A stretch of 64,000 nt of DNA from Chersky-806 sp038252255 (GTDB taxonomy: Bacteria; Actinomycetota; Acidimicrobiia; IMCC26256; JAENVU01), in NCBI GenBank assembly GCA_038252255.1, contig JBBSAM010000011.1:66508-130507 (forward strand), written 5' to 3'. The notes under the pieces are model-generated. The model was not told the origin of the DNA. It was given only the letters and a program-made list of their open reading frames with translations, and did not search any database. The stretch's first letter is position 1. The number at the start of each line of letters is the position of its first letter. The translations under genes were made by a program, and so were the position numbers. Positions 23,593 to 32,382 of this stretch are shown in pieces.

Positions 23593-24255
23593 ATGGACGC
23601 TCAACGTGAGGTCGCGGCGGAAGCATTTGTCGCTGCGCCCTCGACCTGGCTGAGCGACGCAATTCGGCGGGCGGTGGACATCGTCGGCTCGGCGTTGCTG
23701 CTGGGCCTGCTGTCGCCGGTGCTCGTGGCCGCGGCGATCGCGGTCAAGGTGACGTCGCGCGGCCCCGTGCTGTTCTGGCAGGAGCGGGTGGGCAAGGACG
23801 AACGCATCTTCATGGTCGTGAAGCTCCGGACCATGGTGGTGAACCACGCCAAGGTCATCGACCTCGCCCGGGTCGAGGCACTGGCCCGGGACGGGGTGCT
23901 CGCCAAGTCCGAGGACGACCCCCGGATCACCCGGGTCGGCCGGTTCCTGCGCCGGACCAGCGTCGACGAGCTCCCGCAGCTGTGGAACGTCCTGCGTGGT
24001 GACATGAGCCTCATCGGGCCCCGACCGCTGATCCCCTTCATGCTCGCCCCGTACCCGGAGCTGCGGGCGATGCGCTGTACCGTGCGACCGGGCCTCACCG
24101 GGCTCTGGCAGGTGAGCACGCGAAGTGACAACACGACGGCGCTCGCGATGGCGGACGCGGACCTCGAGTACATCGCCACCCGTAGCCTGCGGAGCGATGC
24201 GTCAATCCTTGTGCGTACTGTTCCGGCGATCCTCAAGGGTTCGGGTGCGATGTGA
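23593..24255 (+). CDS. Initiating sugar-phosphate transferase (polyprenyl-phosphate, WcaJ/PglC type)
   Basis: 220-aa monotopic phosphoglycosyl transferase that should start repeat-unit synthesis by moving sugar-1-phosphate from a UDP-sugar to undecaprenyl phosphate. A hydrophobic membrane segment (about 26-50) is followed by GPVLFWQERVGKDERIFMVVKLRTM. VDELPQLWNVLRGDMSLIGPRPLIP (about 133-157) holds the catalytic Asp-Glu pair, and RPGLTGLWQVSTRS the substrate loop. It is a short form without the extra N-terminal TM domain. The alternative TTG at 23518 would add 25 residues. Its end overlaps the next gene by 4 bases. Confidence 0.87.
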   Translation: MDAQREVAAEAFVAAPSTWLSDAIRRAVDIVGSALLLGLLSPVLVAAAIAVKVTSRGPVLFWQERVGKDERIFMVVKLRTMVVNHAKVIDLARVEALARDGVLAKSEDDPRITRVGRFLRRTSVDELPQLWNVLRGDMSLIGPRPLIPFMLAPYPELRAMRCTVRPGLTGLWQVSTRSDNTTALAMADADLEYIATRSLRSDASILVRTVPAILKGSGAM

Positions 24256-25661
24256 CGACTGAGACGCTGATCGTCGGCGGTGGCCTGGCTGGTCTGAGCG
24301 CGGCGTACCACTCCGACGGCGACTACCTCGTGCTCGAACGGGACGCGCGCGTCGGTGGTCTCTGCCGGACGAACTGGTACGACGGCTTCGGCTTCGACCT
24401 CTCGATCCACATCCTGTTCACGAAGCGGCCCGATCTCGCCGAGCTGATCTGCGACGAGCTGCTCGGCGGCCGGTACCACGACCACACACGCAGCTCCTGG
24501 GTCTACAGCCACGGCGTGTACACCGGGTACCCGTTCCAGGCGAGCCTCCACGGCCTGCCGGTCGACGTTGCCACGGACTGCCTCCTCGGGCTCGTCGAGG
24601 CGAACCAGGCGCCTGCCGGCCCGCGGCCGGCCAACTTCGCCGAGTGGGCGCGGTCCACCTTCGGTGACGGCATCGCGAACCACTTCTTCCTGCCGTACAA
24701 CGAGAAGGTGTGGGCGATCCCGCCCGAGCAGATGGACTTCCGCTGGATCGCCGATCGCGTTCCGGTCCCGGACCTGGCCGAGGTCATCCGGGGGGCGCTC
24801 GAGGCGCCGACCGTGCGGCACGGTCCCAACGCATCGTTCTGGTACCCGAAAGAGGGTGGCATCGAGTCGCTCTCCAAGGCCCTGGTCGAGCGGCTGGACC
24901 CGGCGCGGGTTCGGGTCGACACCGAGGTCGCGGCGATCGATCCCGCGCTCCGCGAGGTCACCACCACCGCCGGAGAGACGCTCGGGTACGAGAACCTCAT
25001 CACGTCGCTGCCGCTGCCGACGCTCGTCAAGCTCACGCGTGGCGCGCCGCCGGAGGTCCGCCGGGCCGCAGACCAGCTGGAGTCCAACACGGTGTTCACC
25101 GTGCTGCTCGGGATCGGCCGGGAGAACATCTCGGACCATCACTGGGTGTACTTCCACGAGGACGAGTTCCTGTTCCACCGGATCAGCTACCCGATGAACT
25201 TCTCCGAGTCGCTGGTGCCGCCGGGCTGCTCGTCGGTGATGGCGGAGATCTCGCACTCCTCGTATCGGGACCTGTCGGGGAGGGATCTCGTCGCCGAGAC
25301 GATCGACGGGCTGCAACGGGCCGGAGTGCTGCGGCCCGACGACGAGATCCTGGTCGGAAAGATCGTGCGGATCTCGCCGGCCTACGTGATCTACACGCTG
25401 GATCACGAAGCCGCGGTCACGACGATTCTCGAGTGGCTCTCCGAGCAGGAGATCCACTCGGTCGGCCGCTTCGGCGAGTGGGCCTACTTCAACATGGACG
25501 ATGCGATCGCGAGTGGGCGTGACGCCGTGCGCTCGCTGCAGTCCGGTGGCGAAGAGTCGATCATCGACCTCGTCGCCGCGGAACGTGGTTTGCCCACCGC
25601 ACCGTGGCGTACCCGCAAGCGTTCGATGGCGGCCAAGGCACCGCGCCCAGCTCGTCCCTGA
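24252..25661 (+). CDS. NAD/FAD-dependent amine-oxidase/UGM-like oxidoreductase
   Basis: 469 aa, GTG start overlapping the upstream stop (GTGA). The N-terminal dinucleotide fold is TLIVGGGLAGLSAAYHS, followed by LVLERDARVGGLCRT (ribose-binding Glu plus GG doublet). This places it with UDP-galactopyranose mutase- and protoporphyrinogen-oxidase-like proteins. The C-terminal FAD motif HSVGRFGEWAYFNMDDAIASGRDAV fits. Coupling to the initiating transferase suggests a role in sugar-nucleotide or lipid-linked sugar chemistry, such as ring contraction or oxidation; that is inference. Two more relatives lie at 25.7 and 32.4 kb. Confidence 0.72.
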   Translation: MTTETLIVGGGLAGLSAAYHSDGDYLVLERDARVGGLCRTNWYDGFGFDLSIHILFTKRPDLAELICDELLGGRYHDHTRSSWVYSHGVYTGYPFQASLHGLPVDVATDCLLGLVEANQAPAGPRPANFAEWARSTFGDGIANHFFLPYNEKVWAIPPEQMDFRWIADRVPVPDLAEVIRGALEAPTVRHGPNASFWYPKEGGIESLSKALVERLDPARVRVDTEVAAIDPALREVTTTAGETLGYENLITSLPLPTLVKLTRGAPPEVRRAADQLESNTVFTVLLGIGRENISDHHWVYFHEDEFLFHRISYPMNFSESLVPPGCSSVMAEISHSSYRDLSGRDLVAETIDGLQRAGVLRPDDEILVGKIVRISPAYVIYTLDHEAAVTTILEWLSEQEIHSVGRFGEWAYFNMDDAIASGRDAVRSLQSGGEESIIDLVAAERGLPTAPWRTRKRSMAAKAPRPARP

Positions 25662-25724
25662 CGACCTTTCGAGGGGCGGAGCGCGGGAGCCGGTGCGCAG
25701 CGCGGACGCCGGCGCGACCCGGGG

Positions 25725-27080
25725 TCACGCGGCGGAGACGAGCCGCCTCTCCAAGGTCGCGGCGAGGTGGCGAGCCCGGCGCAGGGTCCGCCAGTACACG
25801 TCCTCCATCAGGATGTGGGCGAACTCGCCGTTGCGGCCGATGCTGAGGAGGCGGTCGACGCCGACCGAGTGCGCGAGCCGCTGCCGGTCGGCTTCGTACT
25901 CGAGGTGGAAGACGGGATACGCGTTCGTGATGCGGGTGACGTGGCACCCGAGGTAGTCGCGACGTGCCCTCGGCACGATCTCGGCCAGGGCGTCGATGCA
26001 GCGCTCACCGAGCTCGGCGTCGTCCATCGCCCAATGCTCGTCGCCGACCTCGGCCCCGATGTCCGCGGTGATGAGCGTCCGGCCTGCCGGCGCGAGCCAC
26101 GGCATCGATCGGGTGGTCTCGGTCAGCCGGAAGAACGGGTGTTGGGGCTCTGGTGTCCAGGTGACGGTGCAGGGGAGCAGGTCACGGCCGCGGAGCTGCA
26201 GGTTCACGAAGACCATCGGGCGGAAGCGGAAGCGGCGGTATGGCTCCAGCACGTCGGTTCCTTCGACGATCCGTGGCAGCACGTTGATCGGGGCGGTGCT
26301 CACGACTGCGGCCGCCGGAACGTCCCGGCCGGCCACCCGGACGCCGACCGCCCGCCCGTCGCTGACGTTGATGCACTCGACGCGACTCCGGAGCCGCACC
26401 GAATCCGCCACGTCGGCCGCCAACCGCTCACACACGGTCGCAACCCCGCGTTCGGGGTAGACGTGCCAGACGTTCGCGCTCTGCGGAGCTTCGCGGCAGT
26501 AGCCGATGGCGACGGCACGACGGGTGAGGCGCGCCGCGAGCGTGAGACCGATCGTGCCGGCGATGCTGCCCGGAATCTTGTCCGCGACCGCCGGTGACAG
26601 CTCGCTCGCGGGAGCCCCGGACCATGCCTCGACGAGCGGAGCGGCGATCTGGTCCGCCAGCGCTGCACCGTACTCATGGCGGAACCAGTCCGCGGCGGAG
26701 ACCGGCGTAGGTGCGTGACGACGGGTGCGCTCGCGCAGTGCCGACCCGAGGTACCGCGGCATCGTCAGCAGGCCGGTCGGGTAGTCGCGGCTGCGCCCGC
26801 CGAGCCACACCGTCTCGTCGTAGCGCGCGACGTCCCGGCACTGATCGAGCACACCGGTCGCGGTCGCGAGCCGGTTGGTGATGAAGTGCGCGCCGGTGTC
26901 ATACGTGAAGCCGTCCGGGTCGTGATGCGTATCGGCCATGCCCCCGACGGACCCGCTGGCCTCGTACAGCACGACGTCGAGCCCGTTGCGGAGGAGCTCG
27001 CGGGTCGCGGCCAAGCCGGCGATCCCTCCGCCCACGACGACGACGGGCGCGTTGCTGATCTCGGGTTGCGGCGTGCTCAA
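25725..27080 (-). CDS. FAD-dependent amine-oxidase/UGM-like oxidoreductase
   Basis: 451 aa. The TTG start at 27080 overlaps the upstream methyltransferase stop (TTGA). VVVVGGGIAGLAATRELLRNGLDVVLYEASGSVGGMADT is a textbook FAD/NAD Rossmann start with the GG doublet. FDTGAH-like residues follow (FTYDTGAHFI), as in protoporphyrinogen oxidase and carotenoid desaturase relatives. The C-terminus has LLSIGRNGEFAHILMEDVYW, which closes the FAD site. It is probably a cytoplasmic enzyme acting on a sugar or lipid-linked intermediate, and pairs with the methyltransferase gene. Convergent with the preceding relative across 63 nt. Confidence 0.75.
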   Translation of the reverse strand: MSTPQPEISNAPVVVVGGGIAGLAATRELLRNGLDVVLYEASGSVGGMADTHHDPDGFTYDTGAHFITNRLATATGVLDQCRDVARYDETVWLGGRSRDYPTGLLTMPRYLGSALRERTRRHAPTPVSAADWFRHEYGAALADQIAAPLVEAWSGAPASELSPAVADKIPGSIAGTIGLTLAARLTRRAVAIGYCREAPQSANVWHVYPERGVATVCERLAADVADSVRLRSRVECINVSDGRAVGVRVAGRDVPAAAVVSTAPINVLPRIVEGTDVLEPYRRFRFRPMVFVNLQLRGRDLLPCTVTWTPEPQHPFFRLTETTRSMPWLAPAGRTLITADIGAEVGDEHWAMDDAELGERCIDALAEIVPRARRDYLGCHVTRITNAYPVFHLEYEADRQRLAHSVGVDRLLSIGRNGEFAHILMEDVYWRTLRRARHLAATLERRLVSAA

Positions 27081-28012
27081 GACGATGGCTCGTCCGGGCG
27101 GCGGAGCACTGCGCGCAGGAGCGCGGCACGACCGGCGCGTTGATGCAGCCAGTCGAATGCGGTGAATGCCGCGAGGGGGATAGGCGATTCGAGTGAGAAC
27201 CAGTCGACGATCGGTCGCGGCGCGGCCCAGTCGTCGAGCGCGTTGCGCAGCGAGTACACCCAGTTGACCGGACTGACCATCGTGTCGAGCTCGTCGACGA
27301 TGAAGCCGGTGTGCGTGGCGAGCCGCCGCAGGGAGTCTGCGTCGAAGAGATACCAGTGCCGTGGGAAGTGGTAACCGCCCCAGTGGCGCCGCTTGGCGAC
27401 TGTGAAGTCCAGTGAGCCGGTGTTGTCGGTCACGACGAGCAGGCGTCCACCCGGCCGGAGCACACGGCGGATCGCACCGAGTACGGCGGCGGGATCACCG
27501 ACGTGCTCGATCGTCTGGACCAGGATCGCGAAGTCGTAGCCGTCCGCTTCGAGGTCGAGCTCTTCGATCGAGCCGCGATGGACGAGCACACCACGTGCCG
27601 CCGCGGCTTCGGCGGCGCGTGGATCGAGATCGACGCCTTCGAGCTGCCAGCCCGGGGTGCCGAACTCGCGGAGGAGCTCGAGGTGGAAGCCGTCGCCGCA
27701 CCCGACGTCGAGGATCTTGGCGTCCGGTGGGAGTGACCCGGCGGCGGCCAGGAGCCTCCGGGCCTCGAGGCGGCGGCGCACGCGGTACACGAACCCGAAG
27801 CGGTCCTCGGTGAACGTGAACGCGTGGTAGTGGTCGGGGTAGATGGTCGTCAGCTCCGCCCGCACCGGCCGCGGGTCGAGGTAGACGACCCCGCACCGCT
27901 CGCAGCGGACGGTGAGGAAGCTGTCCGGAGACGTCCGGTACTCGAAGTCCTCACCGACGCCGACCGGTTCGGCGTCCCGGGTGCCGCAGATGCAGCAACG
28001 CGTCGACTCCAC
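27077..28012 (-). CDS. SAM methyltransferase with N-terminal zinc-ribbon-like Cys pairs
   Basis: 311 aa from the GTG at 28012; no other start codon exists between it and the preceding gene. An N-terminal CxxC pair (C6-C9) and a second at C37-C40 form a probable zinc ribbon, as in methyltransferases of sugar and wall pathways. Motif I is ILDVGCGDGFHLELL, then QLEGVDLDP and LVQTIEHVGDPAAVL, with RRVLRPGGRLLVVTDN later. The target is probably a deoxysugar or glycan. Its stop overlaps the start of the oxidoreductase gene. A TAGCAT box at about 28118 to 28113 may be its promoter. Confidence 0.75.
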   Translation of the reverse strand: MESTRCCICGTRDAEPVGVGEDFEYRTSPDSFLTVRCERCGVVYLDPRPVRAELTTIYPDHYHAFTFTEDRFGFVYRVRRRLEARRLLAAAGSLPPDAKILDVGCGDGFHLELLREFGTPGWQLEGVDLDPRAAEAAAARGVLVHRGSIEELDLEADGYDFAILVQTIEHVGDPAAVLGAIRRVLRPGGRLLVVTDNTGSLDFTVAKRRHWGGYHFPRHWYLFDADSLRRLATHTGFIVDELDTMVSPVNWVYSLRNALDDWAAPRPIVDWFSLESPIPLAAFTAFDWLHQRAGRAALLRAVLRRPDEPSS

Positions 28013-28115
28013 GTTCAGCGGTCGTGTGCCGGGAGCGGGGCGATCAGTCCGCGATCGCCGTTCCGTCGGCTGACGAGTCCGGGAGTCGTGCGGGAACGTG
28101 GAGATGGCGTGGATG

Positions 28116-29225
28116 CTACGCCGGGGCCGGTCCGGAGGCGCAGACCAGGTCGGAGATCGCGCCCGCGATCCGCTCACCTGCCGAACCGTCACCGTACGGA
28201 GTCGGTGTGGTCGAGAGGCGCGCGTGCAATGCGTTGAGGTCGCGGGCCCAGGACCGGCCTCGCTCGCCGATGGCCGGCCCGGGGCGCACGAGCTCGGCGA
28301 AGGTGCCGAGGACCTCGGGGCGTTCGGTGGACACGCGTACGACGAGCACCGGTCGCTTCACGATGCTCGCCTCTTCTTGCACGCCGCCCGAGTCTGAGAC
28401 CAGGAACGCGCACTCACGGGCGAGGCCGAGGAATGCCCGGTAGCCGAGCGGCTCGATGATCCGGACGGACTCGGACCGGTGGAGGAGTCCGGCGTGCCGC
28501 GCCCGCGCGGCGCTCCGGGGGTGGAGGGGAAGGAGCACGGGGAGTGGCAGTGTCGCGAGCTCGGACAGGATGGCCGCCAGCACGGCGTCGTCGTCCACGT
28601 TCTCGGGCCGGTGGAAGGTCGACAGCACGAAGCCGTTGCGCTCGAGCCCGTGCTGTTCGAGCAGCTGGGTTCGTTCCGCCTCATCCGGCAGGAGGCGTGT
28701 CGCCGCGTCGACCACGGTGTTACCGGTGACGATCACGCGCTCGCCCGTGATCCCCTCCACCGCGAGCTGAGCCCGGCTCGTCTCGGTCGGGGCACAGCAC
28801 AGGTCCGCGAGATGGTCGGCGACGACGCGGTTGTGCTCCTCGGGCATCGCGCGGTCGTAGCTGCGGAGACCCGCCTCCACGTGCACCAGAGGGATCTGTC
28901 GCGCGTTCGCGGCGAGCGCGCCGGCCAGTGTCGTGTTCGTGTCGCCCTGTACCACGACCACCGCGGGTCGCCTGCGAGCGAACGCGTCGTCGAGCAGAGC
29001 CGTCGCCTGAGCGACTTGGACGCCGCGCGGCGCGCCACCCACCTCGAGCTGGAGATCCGGGCGGGAGAGGCCGACCTCGTCGAGGAGCAGCGCCGCCAGG
29101 GCCGGGTCGTAGTGCTGGCCGCTGTGGATCGTCGTCGCCGCCGGGCCCAGCGCCCACAGGACCGGGGCGAGCTTGACCGCCTCGGGCCGGGTCCCGAAGA
29201 CCACCGCCACACTGCCGTCGCGCAT
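28116..29225 (-). CDS. Non-hydrolysing UDP-sugar 2-epimerase (WecB/WbpI family)
   Basis: 369 aa from the ATG at 29225, with GGGGAG upstream; the GTG at 29237 would add 4 residues. VVFGTRPEAVKLAPVLWAL, TIHSGQHYDPAL, VVQGDTNTTLAGALAA, VHVEAGLRSYDRAMPEEHNRVVAD and SDSGGVQEEA are the family's conserved substrate and catalytic blocks. Family members invert C2 of UDP-GlcNAc (WecB) or UDP-2,3-diacetamido-glucuronate (WbpI). The nearby aminotransferase, dehydrogenase and acyltransferase genes favour the WbpI-type reaction here, by inference. It is divergent from those genes across about 260 nt. Confidence 0.85.
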   Translation of the reverse strand: MRDGSVAVVFGTRPEAVKLAPVLWALGPAATTIHSGQHYDPALAALLLDEVGLSRPDLQLEVGGAPRGVQVAQATALLDDAFARRRPAVVVVQGDTNTTLAGALAANARQIPLVHVEAGLRSYDRAMPEEHNRVVADHLADLCCAPTETSRAQLAVEGITGERVIVTGNTVVDAATRLLPDEAERTQLLEQHGLERNGFVLSTFHRPENVDDDAVLAAILSELATLPLPVLLPLHPRSAARARHAGLLHRSESVRIIEPLGYRAFLGLARECAFLVSDSGGVQEEASIVKRPVLVVRVSTERPEVLGTFAELVRPGPAIGERGRSWARDLNALHARLSTTPTPYGDGSAGERIAGAISDLVCASGPAPA

Positions 29226-29485
29226 CTCGCTCCCCACACTTGATCAACCGATTAACAAACGAGCCCGAGCCGTGCCCGTGGTTCGGCCGAGGCTGTTCCC
29301 CCGCCGGCTGGGAGAACCGCCAGAGGGCGCCGAACCAGTCGCCACCCGACCGTTCGCCCTCCGGAGACCTTCTGGAACCGGAGACCCTGAGGAGAAGGAA
29401 CGTCCCGATGGGTACAGTACGTGCGCGGGCGGCGGGACGCGCATGGGCTGCGCTCTGTCGCGAGGGGCTTCTGGGAGAGGACTCG
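29226..29485. other. Divergent spacer between epimerase and aminotransferase genes
   Basis: It begins with an unusually A/T-rich patch (29240-29262, with the TGATCA palindrome and a TTAATC run), likely the epimerase promoter on the minus strand. The rest is GC-rich with the purine stretch GAGGAGAAGGAA near 29390-29401. An ATG at 29408 is in frame with the aminotransferase and would add 26 residues. No RNA motif that I recognise is present. Confidence 0.35.
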
Positions 29486-30721
29486 ATGGTTCAGGTGCGT
29501 TCCACGGATCTTGGGATGATGCTCCCAAATGACCAGGACGCAACCGGGCGGAACTTGGGCGAAGCCGAGCTCGCGCGCCTCGCCGACGTCATCCGCAGCG
29601 GCACCCTCACGAGCACGAAGGGCTCGCAGGTCCCCGAGCTGGAGCAGCGGTTCGCCGCGCTGCTCGGGGTGGACACCGCGGTCGCCTGCTCCTCGGGTAC
29701 GGCCGCGGTTCACGCGGCGGTGGCCGCGATCGACCCGGAGCCCGGCGCCGAGATCGTCACGACGTCGATCACCGACATGGGTGCACTCGCGCCGATCCTG
29801 TACCAGGGTGCGATCCCGGTCTTTGCCGACGTCGATCCGCGAAGCGGCAACGTGACCGCCGCGACCATCGCGGACCGGATCTCCGATCGCACGGTCGCAA
29901 TCGTGGTGACGCACCTGTTCGGCAATCCGTGCGAGCTCGACGCCATCGAAGCCGTCGCGGCCGCGCACGGCATCCCGGTCATCGAAGACTGCGCGCAGGC
30001 GTTTCTCGCCCGGAGCGCGGGTCGCGTCGTCGGCACGGTCGGTGCGGTCGGTTGCTTCAGCCTGCAGCAGGGCAAGCAGATGACGGCGGGGGAAGGTGGC
30101 CTCGTCGTCTCGGACGACCCCGCGCTGGCCCGGCGGATCCGGCTGTTCGTGAACAAGGCCTGGCCGTACGGTGAGACCGGGCCCGATCACGAGTTCCTCG
30201 CGCTCAACTCGCGCATGAACGAGCTCACCGGCGCCGTCGCGAATGCCCAGCTCGACAAGCTCGAGGGAGGCATCGCGCAACGCATCGAGATGGCCGACCT
30301 GCTCACGCGTGACCTCGCGGGCATCCCGGGCATCGCGCCGCCGGTCGTGCGAGAGGAAGATGTCGCGACGTGGTGGAAGTACGCGTTGCACGTCGACGCG
30401 GACGTGATCCCCGGTGGTCCGGCCGCGTTGGCCGCAGAGCTTCGCGTCGGCGGGATCGCGTCGGCGCCCCGATACATCCAGAAGCCTGCGTTCGCGTGTC
30501 GCGTCTTCACCGAGCAACGCACGTTCGGTGACAGCCGTTGGCCGTTCACGCTCGCGCGGCCGGAAGCACTCGACTACGCGCCCGAACGGTTCACGGGAAC
30601 GTTGGCGTTCCTCGAGTCCGTCCTCGTGCTGCCGTGGAACGAGCGGTACGAGGTCCAACACGTCGAGCTGCTCGGCGCGGCGATTCACAAAGCCGCCACG
30701 AGCCTCGCGGAACGCCGATGA
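29486..30721 (+). CDS. PLP sugar aminotransferase, DegT/DnrJ/EryC1/StrS family (WbpE-like)
   Basis: 411 aa from the ATG at 29486, with GGGAGAGG just upstream. The fold is complete: VACSSGTAAVHAAVAAI binds the phosphate, VIEDCAQAFLARSAG has the ring-stacking Asp, and FSLQQGKQMTAGEGG holds the PLP lysine. ALNSRMNELTGAVANAQLDKL is the substrate region. In the WbpA-B-E-D-I route the enzyme adds an amino group to C3 of a UDP-2-acetamido-3-keto sugar acid. Its stop overlaps the following dehydrogenase start (ATGA), the usual B/E pairing. Confidence 0.85.
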   Translation: MVQVRSTDLGMMLPNDQDATGRNLGEAELARLADVIRSGTLTSTKGSQVPELEQRFAALLGVDTAVACSSGTAAVHAAVAAIDPEPGAEIVTTSITDMGALAPILYQGAIPVFADVDPRSGNVTAATIADRISDRTVAIVVTHLFGNPCELDAIEAVAAAHGIPVIEDCAQAFLARSAGRVVGTVGAVGCFSLQQGKQMTAGEGGLVVSDDPALARRIRLFVNKAWPYGETGPDHEFLALNSRMNELTGAVANAQLDKLEGGIAQRIEMADLLTRDLAGIPGIAPPVVREEDVATWWKYALHVDADVIPGGPAALAAELRVGGIASAPRYIQKPAFACRVFTEQRTFGDSRWPFTLARPEALDYAPERFTGTLAFLESVLVLPWNERYEVQHVELLGAAIHKAATSLAERR

Positions 30722-31740
30722 CCGAGCTGAAGATCGGCCTGGTCGGCGCGGGCGGGATCGCGCAGTCGTACGTCCGGGTGTTCGAGGCCATCACCGGAGC
30801 CCGCATCGCGGCGGTGGCGGATCTGCGGTCCCGTGCGGCGAACGCGCTGGCCGAGGCGGTGCGGGGGACGGCCTACCCGTCGCTCCGGGCGCTGCTGGAG
30901 GACTCCGACGTCGACGCCGTGCTCGTGTGCACCCCGCCGTCGACGCATCCGGAGATGGTGCTGCAGAGCATCGAGCACGGCCGCCACGTGCTGTGCGAGA
31001 AGCCGCTGGCGATCGACGTCGCGAGTGCACGGGCGATGGTCGCGGCGGCGCAGGAGGCCGGAGTCGTCTTCACGATGGCGGCCAAGTTCCGGTTCGTGAA
31101 GGATGTGATCCGGGCCCGCCAGATCGTGGCGTCGGGGATCCTCGGCGAGCTCATCGTGGTCGAGAACCTGTTCGCGTCGCGCGTGGACATGACCCGGCGT
31201 TGGAACTCGGATCCCGCGATCTCGGGTGGCGGCGTGCTCATCGACAACGGCACACACTCGGTCGACGTCGTGCGCTACTTCCTCGGTCCCGTCGTCGAGG
31301 TCATGGCCGTCGAGGCGAAGCGGATCCAGCGGCTCGACGTCGAAGACACCGCCACCATGCTGCTGCGGACCGCGGATGGCGTGCTCGGCACCGTGGACCT
31401 GTCATGGAGCGTCGAGAAGGCCACCGACTCGTACCTCACGCTCTACGGATCGCAGGGCACGATCAGCGTCGGCTGGCAAGGCGCGCGGTACCGCCAGATC
31501 TCGAGCCCCGAGTGGGTGGAGTTCGGCGACGGCTACGACAAGGTGTCGTGCATGGTGAGCCAGGTCGAGAACTTCTGTGCGGCGATCCGGGAAGAGGAGC
31601 CGCTCGCCATCACCACCGACGACGCGATCGCATCCGTCGCGGTGATCGAAGCTGCCTACGCGTCGCTCGGCCAGAGCGACTGGATCGCGGTACGGGAGCT
31701 CGGGGTCGGCGACGCCGCGGCGGGTGAGCAGGTGGCATGA
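30718..31740 (+). CDS. Gfo/Idh/MocA-family sugar dehydrogenase (WbpB-like)
   Basis: 340 aa, ATG overlapping the upstream stop. IGLVGAGGIAQSYVRVFEAI is the NAD(P) site. VLVCTPPSTHPEMVLQSIEHGRHVLCEKPLAID has the family EKP motif (about 94-98). ISGGGVLIDNGTHSVDVVRYFLG has the catalytic Asp/His pair. In the diacetamido-uronate route a WbpB-type protein oxidises the C3 hydroxyl so that the coupled aminotransferase can act. Both flanking overlaps (4 nt each) and the gene order aminotransferase-dehydrogenase-acyltransferase support that role. Confidence 0.84.
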   Translation: MTELKIGLVGAGGIAQSYVRVFEAITGARIAAVADLRSRAANALAEAVRGTAYPSLRALLEDSDVDAVLVCTPPSTHPEMVLQSIEHGRHVLCEKPLAIDVASARAMVAAAQEAGVVFTMAAKFRFVKDVIRARQIVASGILGELIVVENLFASRVDMTRRWNSDPAISGGGVLIDNGTHSVDVVRYFLGPVVEVMAVEAKRIQRLDVEDTATMLLRTADGVLGTVDLSWSVEKATDSYLTLYGSQGTISVGWQGARYRQISSPEWVEFGDGYDKVSCMVSQVENFCAAIREEEPLAITTDDAIASVAVIEAAYASLGQSDWIAVRELGVGDAAAGEQVA

Positions 31741-32381
31741 CGCCTCCGTACCCCGGAGCGCGCATCCATCCGACCGCAGAGATCGAAGACGGTGTGGAGA
31801 TCGGTGCCGGCACCGCGATCTGGTCGGGTGTCCACATCCGCGGTCCGGGCACGAGCGTCGGCGTCGACTGCATCGTCGGAGAACGCACGCACATCGGATA
31901 CGGCGTGCAGGTCGGCGACCGGGTGAAGCTGAACGCCTTCGTGTACGTCTGCACGGGGGTGACCATCGAGAACGGCGTGATGATCGGGGCCGGGACGGTG
32001 TTCACCAACGACCGCTACCCGCGGGCCACCACGCCGGACCTGCAGAGCCTCTCTCCCTCGGAGCCGGGCGAGCACACGCTGCCGACGCTGGTCGCCGAAG
32101 GCGCGTCGATCGGCGCGGGATGTGTGATCGGTTGCGACCTGGCCATCGGCCGCTTCGCACTCGTCGGCATGGGGTCGGTCGTCACGCGCTCGGCCCCACC
32201 GTTCCATCTGGTCGTCGGCCAACCCGCCCGCTCGGTCGCGGTCGTGTCACGCGTGGGGGAGCCGATCGTGCGGTTCTCCGGTGCCCAGCCGCCGGATCGT
32301 GAAGAGGTCGCGTGCCCGGTCAGTGGACTGCGCTACGCGATCCGTGGCGGCGAGGTCATCGAGCTCGACCCACCCTCCTGA
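31737..32381 (+). CDS. Left-handed beta-helix N-acyltransferase (WbpD-like)
   Basis: 214 aa, ATGA overlap with the dehydrogenase. Hexapeptide-repeat strands run through most of the length (IHPTAEIEDGVEIGAGTAIWSGVHIRG... IGYGVQVGDRVKLNAFVYV... IGAGCVIGCDLAIGRFALVGMGSVV), forming the trimeric coil of acetyl-CoA-dependent sugar acetyltransferases. A short non-repeat tail ends CPVSGLRYAIRGGEVIEL. The likely reaction is acetylation of the 3-amino group made by the upstream aminotransferase. The next gene starts 1 nt after its stop. Confidence 0.84.
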   Translation: MTPPYPGARIHPTAEIEDGVEIGAGTAIWSGVHIRGPGTSVGVDCIVGERTHIGYGVQVGDRVKLNAFVYVCTGVTIENGVMIGAGTVFTNDRYPRATTPDLQSLSPSEPGEHTLPTLVAEGASIGAGCVIGCDLAIGRFALVGMGSVVTRSAPPFHLVVGQPARSVAVVSRVGEPIVRFSGAQPPDREEVACPVSGLRYAIRGGEVIELDPPS

Positions 32382-32382
32382 C

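Noticed and set aside
29238..29485. Riboswitch or attenuator ahead of the aminotransferase gene
   Set aside because: The length would allow one, but I found no conserved motif of a class I know and no clear terminator/antiterminator pair.
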